Source: Bacteroidales bacterium
GTDB lineage: Bacteria > Bacteroidota > Bacteroidia > Bacteroidales > UBA932
Direction of reading: 5' to 3'
Assembly: GCA_015060445.1 (NCBI GenBank)
Contig: SUYL01000002.1
Span: forward strand, 118,302-182,301
Length of the DNA stretch: 64,000 nucleotides
The notes under the pieces were generated by a model. It had not been told where the DNA came from and searched no databases. It was given only the letters and a program-made list of their open reading frames with translations. Shown here piece after piece: positions 55,716 to 63,668 of the stretch; the first letter of the stretch is position 1, and the number at the start of each line of letters is the position of its first letter. The position numbers were made by a program, and so were the translations under genes.

Positions 55716-56585
55716 TCAGAATAGGTGTTTTACAAGGGCATAGAACGCAATTGCCAGGAGGGTTGCTGTGGCAAGGGGGGCAAACCATATTCCGCGTATC
55801 CTGTTCTGACCTTCCCGGGTGTTGCATATGCCCATCTTGAGGGCGTCGTGCCTGCACTCCCTTACGCACTCTCCGCAGAGGTTGCAGTCTATATCAACAA
55901 CTCTTTTCACACTCTTCACATCAACTGCAAAGGGGCAGGCCTTTGAGCACTCTCCGCATCCGGAGCATTTGCGTACATCCCTGTGTACATGCAGCAATGA
56001 GAGGTTATACTCTGCCTTCTTGAAATAAACCTCCAGCAGATATCCGCCAACGGCCATAACTACAAGCCCGGTTGTCCCCAGAGAGGGGAAGATGATGTTT
56101 GCTGCAAGCCCTGCAACAAAGAATACCGTAAGCCTTACAATATTGCTTACGGAGTTTATAAAGCAGAAGTATTTGCAGAAGAACATGTTGCCGAAAATGC
56201 CGCCTATTATAATTGCCGCAAGGAGAAATGCAATAACAAAGCAATTGCCGGGCATTTGGAGTGCCTCTAAAATGGCAATTAGAAACAGGTATTTGAAGCA
56301 ACGGAGAATATTGTCGGGAAGAGACCATCTCCTTATTCCCCACTTGTTGCCAAAAAATTTCCTCTTCAATTTGAATACAAGTTCAGAAAGGAGTCCTGCC
56401 GGACAGAGATGGCTGCAGAAAAGTTTCCCAAAGAGGAAGTTCCCCACCACAACCAGCCAGATGAAGAATGGGACCGCTGCATGCATCCCTGCAAGGATGT
56501 CTGTAAAGAGAGAAAGGTACACCATTGCAGCAAGGAATCCCCACTGCATAATACTTCTCAACTTATCCAGAAATGAACCTCCCAT
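55716..56585 (-). CDS. 4Fe-4S binding membrane protein (NapH/RnfB-like)
   Basis: This protein of about 289 residues has about five membrane helices in its first 190 residues, with the cysteine-containing loop LFCSHLCPAGLLSEL near 63-77. Two ferredoxin-type clusters follow: CSGCGECSKACP near 215 and CNLCGECVREC near 240, each with the C-x2-C-x2-C-x3-C spacing. It resembles NapH-type membrane ferredoxins that pass electrons from the quinone pool. The partner is not visible. The ATG at 56585 is preferred; longer frames overlap the PHP gene, and a TAACTTTG element at 56604-56611 precedes it. Confidence 0.85.
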   Translation of the reverse strand: MGGSFLDKLRSIMQWGFLAAMVYLSLFTDILAGMHAAVPFFIWLVVVGNFLFGKLFCSHLCPAGLLSELVFKLKRKFFGNKWGIRRWSLPDNILRCFKYLFLIAILEALQMPGNCFVIAFLLAAIIIGGIFGNMFFCKYFCFINSVSNIVRLTVFFVAGLAANIIFPSLGTTGLVVMAVGGYLLEVYFKKAEYNLSLLHVHRDVRKCSGCGECSKACPFAVDVKSVKRVVDIDCNLCGECVRECRHDALKMGICNTREGQNRIRGIWFAPLATATLLAIAFYALVKHLF

Positions 56586-56596
56586 ACAAGACACCC

Positions 56597-56628
56597 TTTC
56601 CCACAAAGTTATAAATTTTCTATCTTTG
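56597..56628 (+). promoter_or_regulatory. promoter of the PHP phosphatase gene
   Basis: TTTC (56597-56600), 20 bp, TATCTTTG (56621-56628) are followed only 4 bp later by the ATG at 56633, so the transcript would be leaderless or nearly so. Confidence 0.6.
56604..56611 (-). promoter_or_regulatory. -7 element of the 4Fe-4S membrane protein gene
   Basis: The minus strand reads TAACTTTG, an exact TAnnTTTG match, 18 bp before the ATG at 56585. It lies within the spacer of the divergent PHP promoter. Confidence 0.5.
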
Positions 56629-56632
56629 CGCC

Positions 56633-57466
56633 ATGAAATTTTTTGACAACCATAATCACAGCACTTTTTCTCCCGACAGCGTTTCAACTGTTGAGGCTGC
56701 AATAAGGAGGGCAATGGAACTTGGGCTTGCCGGGATTGCCATTACAGACCATTATGATATTGATGCCCCTTCCAGAGACCAGGAGTTCTTCTTTGACCCT
56801 GCTGCACAGCAGGCGGAGATAGACAGGGTGGTAATGGAACTTGGCGGGGATATGCTCAAAAGCGGCTTCCAGGTGATGAAGGGGATTGAGGTGGGGCTGC
56901 AGCCCGGAATTATGGATAAGATAAAGAATTTCACCTCATCATACAATTTTGACACCGTAATTGCCTCCATACACTTTGTAGATGGGACAGACCCTTATAT
57001 GGGGACCTATTACGGGGACAAGGAGCCGTTCCAGGCCTTCAGCCATGTACTTGAGGTAATGTACGAAACAGCAGTGGCGTACAGGGATTTTGATATCCTT
57101 GGGCACTATGATTATGTTGCCCGCTACTCCCCATACGGTCCCGGATGCAGGGATATTACCATGGCAAAATTCGGCGACTGGATTGAACCTATCCTCAAAT
57201 TTCTTGCCCAGGAGGGGAAAACCTTTGAGATAAACACCAAAACATACAAGAACCATAAAGGGTATGTTCCGGCCCTCGATACCGCCATCCTGCGCCGCTT
57301 CCGCGAACTGGGAGGTGAGGCACTGAGCCTTGGCTCAGACTCCCACAATACAGACCGCATTGGAGACGGATTTGAAAAATATGCCCATATAGCAAAACAA
57401 TGCGGCTTCCGCTACCTTGTTTACTTTAAGGAGAGGAAACCGCAGTATTATAGGATTGAACTGTAA
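56633..57466 (+). CDS. PHP domain phosphatase (histidinol-phosphatase family)
   Basis: This 277-residue protein has the PHP metal motifs: DNHNHSTFSPD at residues 5-15, TDHYD near 42-46, the later KGIEVGL near 83, ASIHFVDG near 105, and LGSDSHNTD near 240. It matches the HisK/HisJ type, which removes phosphate from histidinol phosphate, but no his genes are nearby. The enzyme is cytosolic. The start is fixed by the first motif. It abuts the stop of the convergent small secreted protein. Confidence 0.9.
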   Translation: MKFFDNHNHSTFSPDSVSTVEAAIRRAMELGLAGIAITDHYDIDAPSRDQEFFFDPAAQQAEIDRVVMELGGDMLKSGFQVMKGIEVGLQPGIMDKIKNFTSSYNFDTVIASIHFVDGTDPYMGTYYGDKEPFQAFSHVLEVMYETAVAYRDFDILGHYDYVARYSPYGPGCRDITMAKFGDWIEPILKFLAQEGKTFEINTKTYKNHKGYVPALDTAILRRFRELGGEALSLGSDSHNTDRIGDGFEKYAHIAKQCGFRYLVYFKERKPQYYRIEL

Positions 57467-57889
57467 TTACTTCTTTTTCTTTTTCAGATCTTCCTTAAGA
57501 TAGTATTTGCCGTCCTTACCCTTCTTGTACTCCTTGCCGCGTCCAATGAGTTTAAGGTATTTTATGTGCTGCTGCTCATCAAGCACAGGTTTAAGGGCAT
57601 CAATAACCTTCTGTATCCATTTATCGCTTACGGCCCTGTATGTATCCACATCCTGGCTTCCCCTATCTTTCAGATTCTCTATATCTGCGTACATGAGTTC
57701 AAAATTGTGGCGCAGGATAGAATCTACATAAAACGTTTGGGTTGCAGTAAGTTTCAACTCCTTTTCCAGCCTGTTGGCCTCCTCTATGGCCTGTTCCTCC
57801 GGAGATTTCTGTGGCTGCTCCTGCGCAAAACCGGCATTGCAGCACAAAAGTGCAGTTATGGCAAGGAAACAAAATAGTGTGTGTTTCAT
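57467..57889 (-). CDS. small secreted protein with LTxxQ-like motif
   Basis: This 140-residue protein has a signal peptide (about 1-22, ending CNAGFAQ). The mature part is helical and charged, with LEKELKLTATQTFYVDSIL near 41-58, which resembles the LTxxQ repeats of Spy/CpxP-like periplasmic proteins. The C-terminus is a run of lysines. The family is otherwise unnamed. A chaperone role would be speculation. Confidence 0.6.
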   Translation of the reverse strand: MKHTLFCFLAITALLCCNAGFAQEQPQKSPEEQAIEEANRLEKELKLTATQTFYVDSILRHNFELMYADIENLKDRGSQDVDTYRAVSDKWIQKVIDALKPVLDEQQHIKYLKLIGRGKEYKKGKDGKYYLKEDLKKKKK

Positions 57890-57951
57890 AAAACTCCCTT
57901 TTTTACTATATTTACACCGCTAAGATAGTAAAAACACTTAAAAGTATTATA

Positions 57952-60000
57952 ATGAAACTGATTTTTAAATCATTGATGGTTCTTGCAGCCCTGTTATCAT
58001 CCATTAACATTTCAGAGGCCTGCAGTAACCTTATCATCACAAGAGGAGCCACCAAGGATGGCTCGGTAATGGTAACCTACTCGGCAGATTCCCACGTGCT
58101 TTATGGTGAACTTTATTTTACCCCTGCCGGTGTATTCCCTAAAGGGAGCAAACTCAAGGTATTTGAGTGGGATGGGGGGCATTTTCTGGGAGAGATAGCC
58201 CAGGTGCCGCGTACCTATTCAACAATGGGCAATATGAATGAGCACCAGGTGATCATTACAGAAACCACATTCGGCGGCAGGGAAGAACTGGTAGACACCA
58301 CCGGAATCATAGATTACGGCTCTCTCATTTACATAACTCTACAGCGTGCAAAAACTGCCCGTGAGGCCATTAAAATTATGACAGACCTTGTTGCAGAATA
58401 TGGCTACTGTTCTGGAGGAGAATCATTCTCCATAGCAGACAAGGATGAGGCATGGATTATGGAGATGGTTGGAAAAGGGACAAAACTCAACTCAAAAGGG
58501 GAGAATGAGAACAAGGGTGCAGTATGGGTTGCAATCCGTATTCCCGACGGATACATCTCAGCACATGCAAACCATTCCCGCATAGATGCAATCCCTTTCA
58601 ATGATACAGAAAACTGCCTTTACTCAAAAGACGTTGTCTCATTTGCCCGCGAAGCAGGCCTGTATGAGGGTACAGATGAAGATTTCAGTTTCTGCGACAC
58701 ATACGCACCTGCAGATTTCAGTGCATTGCGTGCATGTGAGGCCAGAGTATGGGCAGCATTCAATATTCTTGGTGGCGGTATGATAGGTGACAAGCCTGCA
58801 ATGGATTATTTCGACTATGCAAGCGGCAGCAATCCGGCCAACAAGATGCCTCTGTACATAAAGCCAGCCCACAAACTTACAGTTAAGGAGGTAGCGGATG
58901 TAATGAGGGACCATTTTGAAAACACCCCTCTGGATATGAGGAAAGATATTGGAGCAGGCGGCTTTGAACTTCCATACCGCTGGAGACCCTCTTCTTTTGA
59001 AGTTGACAGTGTACGGTACACAAACGAGCGCGCCATTGCAACGCAGCAGACCGGTTTCTGGCTCCTTGGCCAGGCCCGCAACTGGTTGCCTGATGAGATT
59101 GGCGGTATCCTGTGGTTTGGCGTAGATGATGCAGCAACCTCTTGTCTTACCCCTATATACTCAAGCGGCCTTAGAACCCCTCATTGCTTTGCTGTGGGGA
59201 ACGGCCACATGACCCAATACTCTCCAACTTCTGCATTCTGGCTCTTCAACAGAGTGGCACAGTTTGCATATCTGAGATACAATATTGTTGCCCCTGAGGT
59301 ACAGCAGGCAGCCGCAGAGCATGAACTTGGTGCCATGCAGATAATCCCTACGGTGGATGCCGAGGCCTTGAGAATTTACAGGACCAAACCTGGAGAGGTT
59401 AAGGAGTATCTTACAGTATGGAGCGAGAAATTTGCAGACCGCATGTTCAAGAAATGGAAAGAACTGGATGAGTACCTTCTTGTAAAATATATAGACGGCA
59501 ATGTGAAACGCCAGAACCCCGACGGCTCGTTCAAAGATAACGGCTCCGGCAAGAATATCCCTGCCAACCCAATACAGCCTGGTTACAGCGACCACTGGAA
59601 ACGCAAAGTGGCAGAGGATGCAGGGGAAAGGTTGAAAGTATTGAGCCAGGAGGAGATGTTGCGCAATACCCAGCCTAAACAGGAGCCTGTACCGGAACCA
59701 GCGCCAGAGATGATTACAATAACCGGTGTGGTGAGGGACTCAACTGGAGGGGCACCTCTTATTGGAACATCAGTACTGGTAAAAGGAGAGAAAATGGAGG
59801 ACGGAAAAGAGGCCATACTGTATGAGGCAACAACAGATGCCAACGGTATGTACACCATAACTGTCCCTAAAAACTCGGTACTTACATTTAAATTTATCTG
59901 CTATTATGAGAAACAGGTGACTGCAACTGAAACTGCGGCCATAGACGTTCTCCTGGTGCAGAATCCCGACGAACTGAACAAAACATTGATAATATATTAG
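57952..60000 (+). CDS. C69 family dipeptidase with CarboxypepD_reg-like domain
   Basis: This 682-residue protein has a signal peptide ending before C24 in SEACSNLIIT. In C69/PepD peptidases the cysteine exposed by processing is the Ntn nucleophile. The catalytic domain runs to about 560, with GGESFSIADKDEAWIMEMVG near 158. An extra domain (about 580-680) starts ITITGVVRDSTGGAPLIGTS and ends in an alternating strand, as in the carboxypeptidase-regulatory-like domain common at the start of SusC/TonB receptors. The fusion is unusual. It probably removes N-terminal dipeptides in the periplasm or at the surface. It is convergent with metK. Confidence 0.9.
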   Translation: MKLIFKSLMVLAALLSSINISEACSNLIITRGATKDGSVMVTYSADSHVLYGELYFTPAGVFPKGSKLKVFEWDGGHFLGEIAQVPRTYSTMGNMNEHQVIITETTFGGREELVDTTGIIDYGSLIYITLQRAKTAREAIKIMTDLVAEYGYCSGGESFSIADKDEAWIMEMVGKGTKLNSKGENENKGAVWVAIRIPDGYISAHANHSRIDAIPFNDTENCLYSKDVVSFAREAGLYEGTDEDFSFCDTYAPADFSALRACEARVWAAFNILGGGMIGDKPAMDYFDYASGSNPANKMPLYIKPAHKLTVKEVADVMRDHFENTPLDMRKDIGAGGFELPYRWRPSSFEVDSVRYTNERAIATQQTGFWLLGQARNWLPDEIGGILWFGVDDAATSCLTPIYSSGLRTPHCFAVGNGHMTQYSPTSAFWLFNRVAQFAYLRYNIVAPEVQQAAAEHELGAMQIIPTVDAEALRIYRTKPGEVKEYLTVWSEKFADRMFKKWKELDEYLLVKYIDGNVKRQNPDGSFKDNGSGKNIPANPIQPGYSDHWKRKVAEDAGERLKVLSQEEMLRNTQPKQEPVPEPAPEMITITGVVRDSTGGAPLIGTSVLVKGEKMEDGKEAILYEATTDANGMYTITVPKNSVLTFKFICYYEKQVTATETAAIDVLLVQNPDELNKTLIIY

Positions 60001-60007
60001 TGAATGG

Positions 60008-60046
60008 CAAAGAAGCCGGTCAAAATCAATTTGACCGGCTTCTTTG
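60008..60046. terminator. bidirectional terminator between the C69 gene and metK
   Basis: CAAAGAAGCCGGTCAAA and TTTGACCGGCTTCTTTG form a perfect 17-bp stem with a 5-nt loop. Both convergent genes end close to it. The T-rich arm serves the plus strand and its complement the minus strand. Confidence 0.8.
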
Positions 60047-60066
60047 ATAATCCCAATAGGGGGAGA

Positions 60067-61323
60067 TTACAACCCGAACACCTCTTTCACTTTCTCTACA
60101 GAATCCAGTTTCTCCCAGCCGAAGAACTGTACCTCTTTCTTTACCCACTCTCCGTTAACTTTAACCTCAACCTCTTTTGTATAAGGGGCTCTTCCAAAGT
60201 GGCCGTATGCAGCGGTCTCCTCAAAAATAGGGTTGGTCAACTGGAATTTCTCAATTATCTTGGCAGGGCGGAGGTCAAACATCTCTCCAATTTTGCGGGC
60301 AATCTCACCATCTGTAACACCGTTGAGAAGGCATGTACCGCGGGTATTTACAAAGATGCTCACAGGTTTTGCCACGCCAATGGCGTATGCCAACTGTACA
60401 AGAATCTCCTTTGCAACACCTGCTGCAACCAGGTTCTTTGCAATATAGCGTGCAGCGTATGCTGCAGAACGGTCAACTTTGCTTGAATCTTTACCTGAAA
60501 ATGCACCACCACCGTGTGCACCCCTTCCGCCGTAGGTATCAACAATAATTTTGCGTCCGGTAAGACCTGTATCTCCGTGAGGGCCTCCAATCACAAATTT
60601 TCCAGTAGGGTTCACATGAAGTATGTAGTCACCCTTGAACAGTGCTGCAGTGTGCTCAGGAAGTTTCTTCAACATTCTTGGGATAAGGATATTCTTAATG
60701 TCGCTCTTTATCCTCTGCTGCATTGCAATATCAGAATCAAACTCATCATGCTGGGTAGAGAGCACAATGGTATGGATCCTTACAGGCTCGTCGTTGTCGT
60801 TGTACTCAATGGTAAACTGTGATTTCGCATCAGGCCTCAGGTATGGCATCAGTGAGGTATTCTTCCTTATGTCAGCCAACTCTGTAAGGGCAAGATGTGA
60901 AAGATAAATTGCCAACGGCATATACTCCTGGGTATCTGTACATGCGTAGCCGAACATCATACCCTGGTCACCTGCACCCTGCTCGTCCTTCTCCTTCACT
61001 ACAACACCACGGTTAATGTCGGGAGACTGCTCGTGAAGAGCAGAAAGGATACCGCAAGAATTGCCGTCGAACATATACTCTGCCTTGGTATAACCAATCT
61101 TGTTTATAACTCTGCGGGCTACCTGCTGAATATCAACATAAGCATCCTCGCTTCTGACCTCACCTCCAACAACCACAAGACCTGTACTCACAAAAGTCTC
61201 GCAGGCAACTTTGCTGTCGCTGTCCTGGCGGAGGAACTCATCAAGGATAGCATCTGAAATCTGGTCTGCAACTTTGTCGGGATGCCCCTCTGAAACAGAC
61301 TCTGAAGTAAACAAATAAGACAT
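60067..61323 (-). CDS. metK: S-adenosylmethionine synthetase
   Basis: MetK makes S-adenosylmethionine from methionine and ATP. The 418-residue protein has the family's key blocks: [19 protein letters not shown] near 13-31, [11 protein letters not shown] near 120, and the glycine-rich [20 protein letters not shown] near 265-285. It is slightly longer than E. coli MetK (384 residues), as is common in this phylum. The gene has a 185-nt leader with a SAM-II riboswitch near its 5' end, so its product feeds back on its own expression. Confidence 0.98.
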   Translation of the reverse strand: MSYLFTSESVSEGHPDKVADQISDAILDEFLRQDSDSKVACETFVSTGLVVVGGEVRSEDAYVDIQQVARRVINKIGYTKAEYMFDGNSCGILSALHEQSPDINRGVVVKEKDEQGAGDQGMMFGYACTDTQEYMPLAIYLSHLALTELADIRKNTSLMPYLRPDAKSQFTIEYNDNDEPVRIHTIVLSTQHDEFDSDIAMQQRIKSDIKNILIPRMLKKLPEHTAALFKGDYILHVNPTGKFVIGGPHGDTGLTGRKIIVDTYGGRGAHGGGAFSGKDSSKVDRSAAYAARYIAKNLVAAGVAKEILVQLAYAIGVAKPVSIFVNTRGTCLLNGVTDGEIARKIGEMFDLRPAKIIEKFQLTNPIFEETAAYGHFGRAPYTKEVEVKVNGEWVKKEVQFFGWEKLDSVEKVKEVFGL

Positions 61324-61410
61324 AACTCTAAAAACTAAATTAAATTAATACTCCCGATAACAACTTCCCGGCTGCAACTTCGCCTCAAAAGGTGTACCGA
61401 TTAACAAAAT

Positions 61411-61461
61411 TTAGTGTAAGATTTTGACTTTGTGCTGAAATGATTGGGATCGTTTTAGCAT
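61411..61461 (-). other. possible 16-codon upstream frame in the metK leader
   Basis: An ATG in the riboswitch (61461-61459) opens a short frame that ends with TAA at 61413-61411. The ATG lies in a sequence that the SAM-II fold itself conserves, so it may be chance. If translated it could couple ligand binding to ribosome entry. No ribosome binding site is evident. Confidence 0.2.
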
Positions 61462-61497
61462 TTTTTAATGTGGTTGCAAGCAGTCAAATCCTTCCAC
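61446..61497 (-). ncRNA. SAM-II riboswitch in the metK leader
   Basis: On the minus strand GTGG (61497-61494) pairs with CCAC (61473-61470). GGAT (61491-61488) pairs with ATCC (61450-61447), forming an H-type pseudoknot. The conserved text between reads GATTTGACTGCTTGCAACC, and the 3' part TGCTAAAACGATCCC. This agrees with the SAM-II (metA) motif as I remember it, known from alphaproteobacteria and Bacteroidota. It binds S-adenosylmethionine and would lower metK expression when SAM is abundant. It lies about 122 nt from the metK ATG, further away than in typical SAM-II genes. Confidence 0.8.
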
Positions 61498-61514
61498 TAT
61501 AGCCTAAGCAGGCG

Positions 61515-61544
61515 CAAAGGTAATATAATTTGTTGATATACAAA
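61515..61544 (-). promoter_or_regulatory. promoter of metK
   Basis: On the minus strand TTTG (61544-61541), 18 bp, TACCTTTG (61522-61515) precede the riboswitch. The predicted start, near 61508, lies about 11 nt before it. Confidence 0.65.
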
Positions 61545-61609
61545 ATTTACAGTGCATTTTTGGCCCGCTTTATGCATTTTGGGCAAGAGTACAGTCAATT
61601 ATCGGGAAG

Positions 61610-62365
61610 ATGAAGTGGTGGAGACTATTGTTTGACCTGCTGTTCCCCAAGGAATGTGCGGTCTGTGGCAGAGTGCTGAATTATCACGAGCAGCACTTCT
61701 GCCTTGAGTGTTTTGCAGATATGCCACTTACATATTTCTGGAGTGTGAAGGAAAACCCTGCAGAGAGGGTATTCTGGGGAAGAACCAGGGTGGAAAGGGT
61801 GTATTCCCTCTTCTATTACACCAATAACTGGCGAACTCCGGTACATCTGCTCAAATACAAAGGAAATATTCCGGTGGGGAAATATTTGGGAAAAATGCTG
61901 GGAGAGAAGATTGCTTCTACGCAGGAAGCAATGCCGGTAGATTACATTGTGCCGGTACCGCTCCACTGGAGAAAAAGGATGAAAAGGGGGTATAACCAGT
62001 CTGAAATAATTGCCCGGGGAATAGCAGAAGGAATGGACTCCGCCGGACTTATGGCCCCCACCGGCCCGAATGGAAATAATTCTTTCCAGCCATCCCGCAA
62101 ACTGCCTGAAGTTATTCCCAACCTGCTCAAAAGGGGGGCCTTCACCGCAACACAAACGGCAAAAGACCGCCTGGAGAGGTGGCACAATGTATCTTCTGCC
62201 TTCCGTTTCAACCCCAAATGCCGTACTCTTCCCACTCCAGAAAGCCATATCCTCCTTGTAGATGATGTCCTTACCACCGGCGCAACCCTAGAAGCCTGTG
62301 CAACTATTCTGGTGGAGCAGTTGGGGTGCAGGGTGAGCATTGCAACGTTGGCGTATGTGGAGTGA
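61610..62365 (+). CDS. ComF family phosphoribosyltransferase-like protein
   Basis: This 251-residue protein has a zinc-finger-like start with CAVCGR and an HxxxCLECF segment near 17-35. The phosphoribosyltransferase core is at 110-245: VPVPLHWRKRMKRGYNQSE near 121, and the PRPP loop VDDVLTTGATLEACA near 216-230. ComF proteins are needed for DNA uptake in competent bacteria. The C-terminus reads ATLAYVE. A near-copy of that end lies 1 kb further on, beyond a toxin-antitoxin pair. The rest of the gene shows no sign of damage. Confidence 0.92.
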   Translation: MKWWRLLFDLLFPKECAVCGRVLNYHEQHFCLECFADMPLTYFWSVKENPAERVFWGRTRVERVYSLFYYTNNWRTPVHLLKYKGNIPVGKYLGKMLGEKIASTQEAMPVDYIVPVPLHWRKRMKRGYNQSEIIARGIAEGMDSAGLMAPTGPNGNNSFQPSRKLPEVIPNLLKRGAFTATQTAKDRLERWHNVSSAFRFNPKCRTLPTPESHILLVDDVLTTGATLEACATILVEQLGCRVSIATLAYVE

Positions 62366-62412
62366 TAAAGGCGCTTTTCCTTGATAATTCAAGTAAATTT
62401 GATGGCATGTAT

Positions 62413-62443
62413 ATTGCAATATGACGTCATTTATATATCTTTG
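62413..62443 (+). promoter_or_regulatory. promoter and probable operator of the RelB/PIN module
   Basis: ATTG (62413-62416), 19 bp, TATCTTTG (62436-62443). Two perfect palindromes, ATTGCAAT (62413-62420) and ATGACGTCAT (62421-62430), adjoin inside the promoter and may be bound by the RelB-like antitoxin. Antitoxin translation then starts at 62454 or 62460. Confidence 0.55.
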
Positions 62444-62453
62444 TAAAAATGAC

Positions 62454-62753
62454 ATGACTATGGGACAGATAGCAACTACCATCAGAATGGACGCAGAATT
62501 GAAGGCTGAGTTTGATAAACTGTGCGAAGAATTTGGCATGAGTGCCAATACGGCATTCAATATATATGTTAAGACAGTTATACGTCAGAGAAGGATTCCT
62601 TTTGCAATAGAGGCTGACCCTATTGATGACGTGATGGAGAGAGGAAGAAAAGCATTCTATGAAATGCGCAGAATTGCTGCAGAAAATGGAACTGCGGGCA
62701 TGAGCCTTGAGGAGATTAATGAGGAGATAAGATTGGCCAGAAGGGGAGACTAA
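62454..62753 (+). CDS. RelB/DinJ family antitoxin
   Basis: This 99-residue protein has a ribbon-helix-helix N-terminus: TTIRMDAELKAEFDKLCEEF, then GMSANTAFNIYVK, the DinJ pattern. The C-terminal half is charged and would bind the toxin. The start is ATG 62454 (MTMGQ) or 62460; an ATG at 62421 is in the promoter palindrome and is rejected. It is followed after 1 base by a PIN-domain gene, not a RelE. It would repress its own promoter through the palindromes there. Confidence 0.85.
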   Translation: MTMGQIATTIRMDAELKAEFDKLCEEFGMSANTAFNIYVKTVIRQRRIPFAIEADPIDDVMERGRKAFYEMRRIAAENGTAGMSLEEINEEIRLARRGD

Positions 62754-62754
62754 A

Positions 62755-63216
62755 ATGAAAATCTATGCAGTTATAGACACCAATGTGATTGTATCAGCGC
62801 TTTTGTCGCGCCACCATGATTCAGCAACAGTCAAGGTTCTCAATTATCTATATGACAGGGTTATTGCACCAGTCTACAACAACGAAATAATTGAAGAGTA
62901 CGTAGCCGTTTTGAAAAGGCCCAAATTCAATTTTTCGGAAGAAACAATCAATGCTGTCATTGATGCTATCAGGGAAGGTGGTATAGATTCTCGGAGAATT
63001 GGCAGCAATGAACAATTCCCGGATCCAAAGTATATTGTTTTCTATGAAGTTGCTCTTGCAACTGAAGATTCATTCCTGGTTACCGGCAATACAAAACATT
63101 TTCCAAAGAAGCCGTTCGTGGTTACTCCTGCAGAGATGCTTCATATTATCCAAGAGATGAATTCGCCTAATCACGGTTTGCTTTCAGAGCCTTCTGTGTG
63201 CTATGGCAAGAAGTAA
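62755..63216 (+). CDS. PIN domain toxin (COG1569 type)
   Basis: This 153-residue protein has the PIN core: YAVIDTNVIVSALLS near residues 4-18 with the first acidic ligand D8, IIEEYVAVLKRP near 45, and EDSFLVTGNTKHFP near 103-116 with the third acidic group. PIN toxins cut RNA, often tRNA, when released from antitoxin. The pairing with a RelB/DinJ antitoxin is known in Bacteroidota. It is coupled to the antitoxin gene with one base between the stop and the ATG. Confidence 0.87.
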   Translation: MKIYAVIDTNVIVSALLSRHHDSATVKVLNYLYDRVIAPVYNNEIIEEYVAVLKRPKFNFSEETINAVIDAIREGGIDSRRIGSNEQFPDPKYIVFYEVALATEDSFLVTGNTKHFPKKPFVVTPAEMLHIIQEMNSPNHGLLSEPSVCYGKK

Positions 63217-63233
63217 GTTTGTTCACATTCGAC

Positions 63234-63265
63234 TTTTTGACAGAAATTTTGCTATCTGTCAAAAA
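63234..63265. repeat. 11-bp inverted repeat after the PIN gene
   Basis: TTTTTGACAGA (63234-63244) and TCTGTCAAAAA (63255-63265) are perfect inverted repeats with a 10-nt loop, and TTGACAGAT recurs at 63278. No T run follows, so it is more like a binding site or element boundary than a terminator. Confidence 0.45.
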
Positions 63266-63322
63266 AATGCATAAACTTGACAGATTGATCTAATTTGTAA
63301 TAGACTTATATCACTCTAATAT

Positions 63323-63424
63323 TGTATTCTCACTTCAGGCGCAACCCTCGATGCCTGTGCCAACCTGTTGCTCGCCCATTATGACTGCAAGGTCTATATC
63401 GCCACGCTGGCGTATGTGGAGTAG
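63323..63424 (+). pseudogene. displaced second copy of a comF 3' end
   Basis: The frame reads ILTSGATLDACANLLL and ends in IATLAYVE, which matches the end of the intact ComF upstream (VLTTGATLEACATILV ... IATLAYVE). The DNA shares GGCGCAACCCT and CTGGCGTATGTGGAGT with one change. There is no comF body before it; a stop precedes the frame. It is a fragment of about 33 codons, richer in GC than its surroundings. The rest of the gap from 63217 to 63668 holds the inverted repeat and a promoter for cdaA, and I see nothing else in it. Confidence 0.75.
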
Positions 63425-63541
63425 GCCTGATGGAGCCCTGAAATACTTTCCCAGTTGATGCTTGTCAAGAATTCAAAAGGCGAATAATAAAATTATATTC
63501 ACAAATTAGGCGGCAGTAGGGCGTTAGTTCCTCTTTTTTCT

Positions 63542-63549
63542 TAACTTTG
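63542..63549 (+). promoter_or_regulatory. -7 element upstream of cdaA
   Basis: TAACTTTG matches TAnnTTTG exactly. It would give a leader of about 110 nt before the ATG at 63669. Confidence 0.45.
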
Positions 63550-63668
63550 AGGTTGCTTTGTTGCTGGTGCCCTGTCTGGTGGCGTTCGGCTGCCTGTGCC
63601 GGACTCTCTGTACGGCATGCATGTGACATATATGCAGGCTCTATTTGTTAATTTTTAATTGTTACGCT

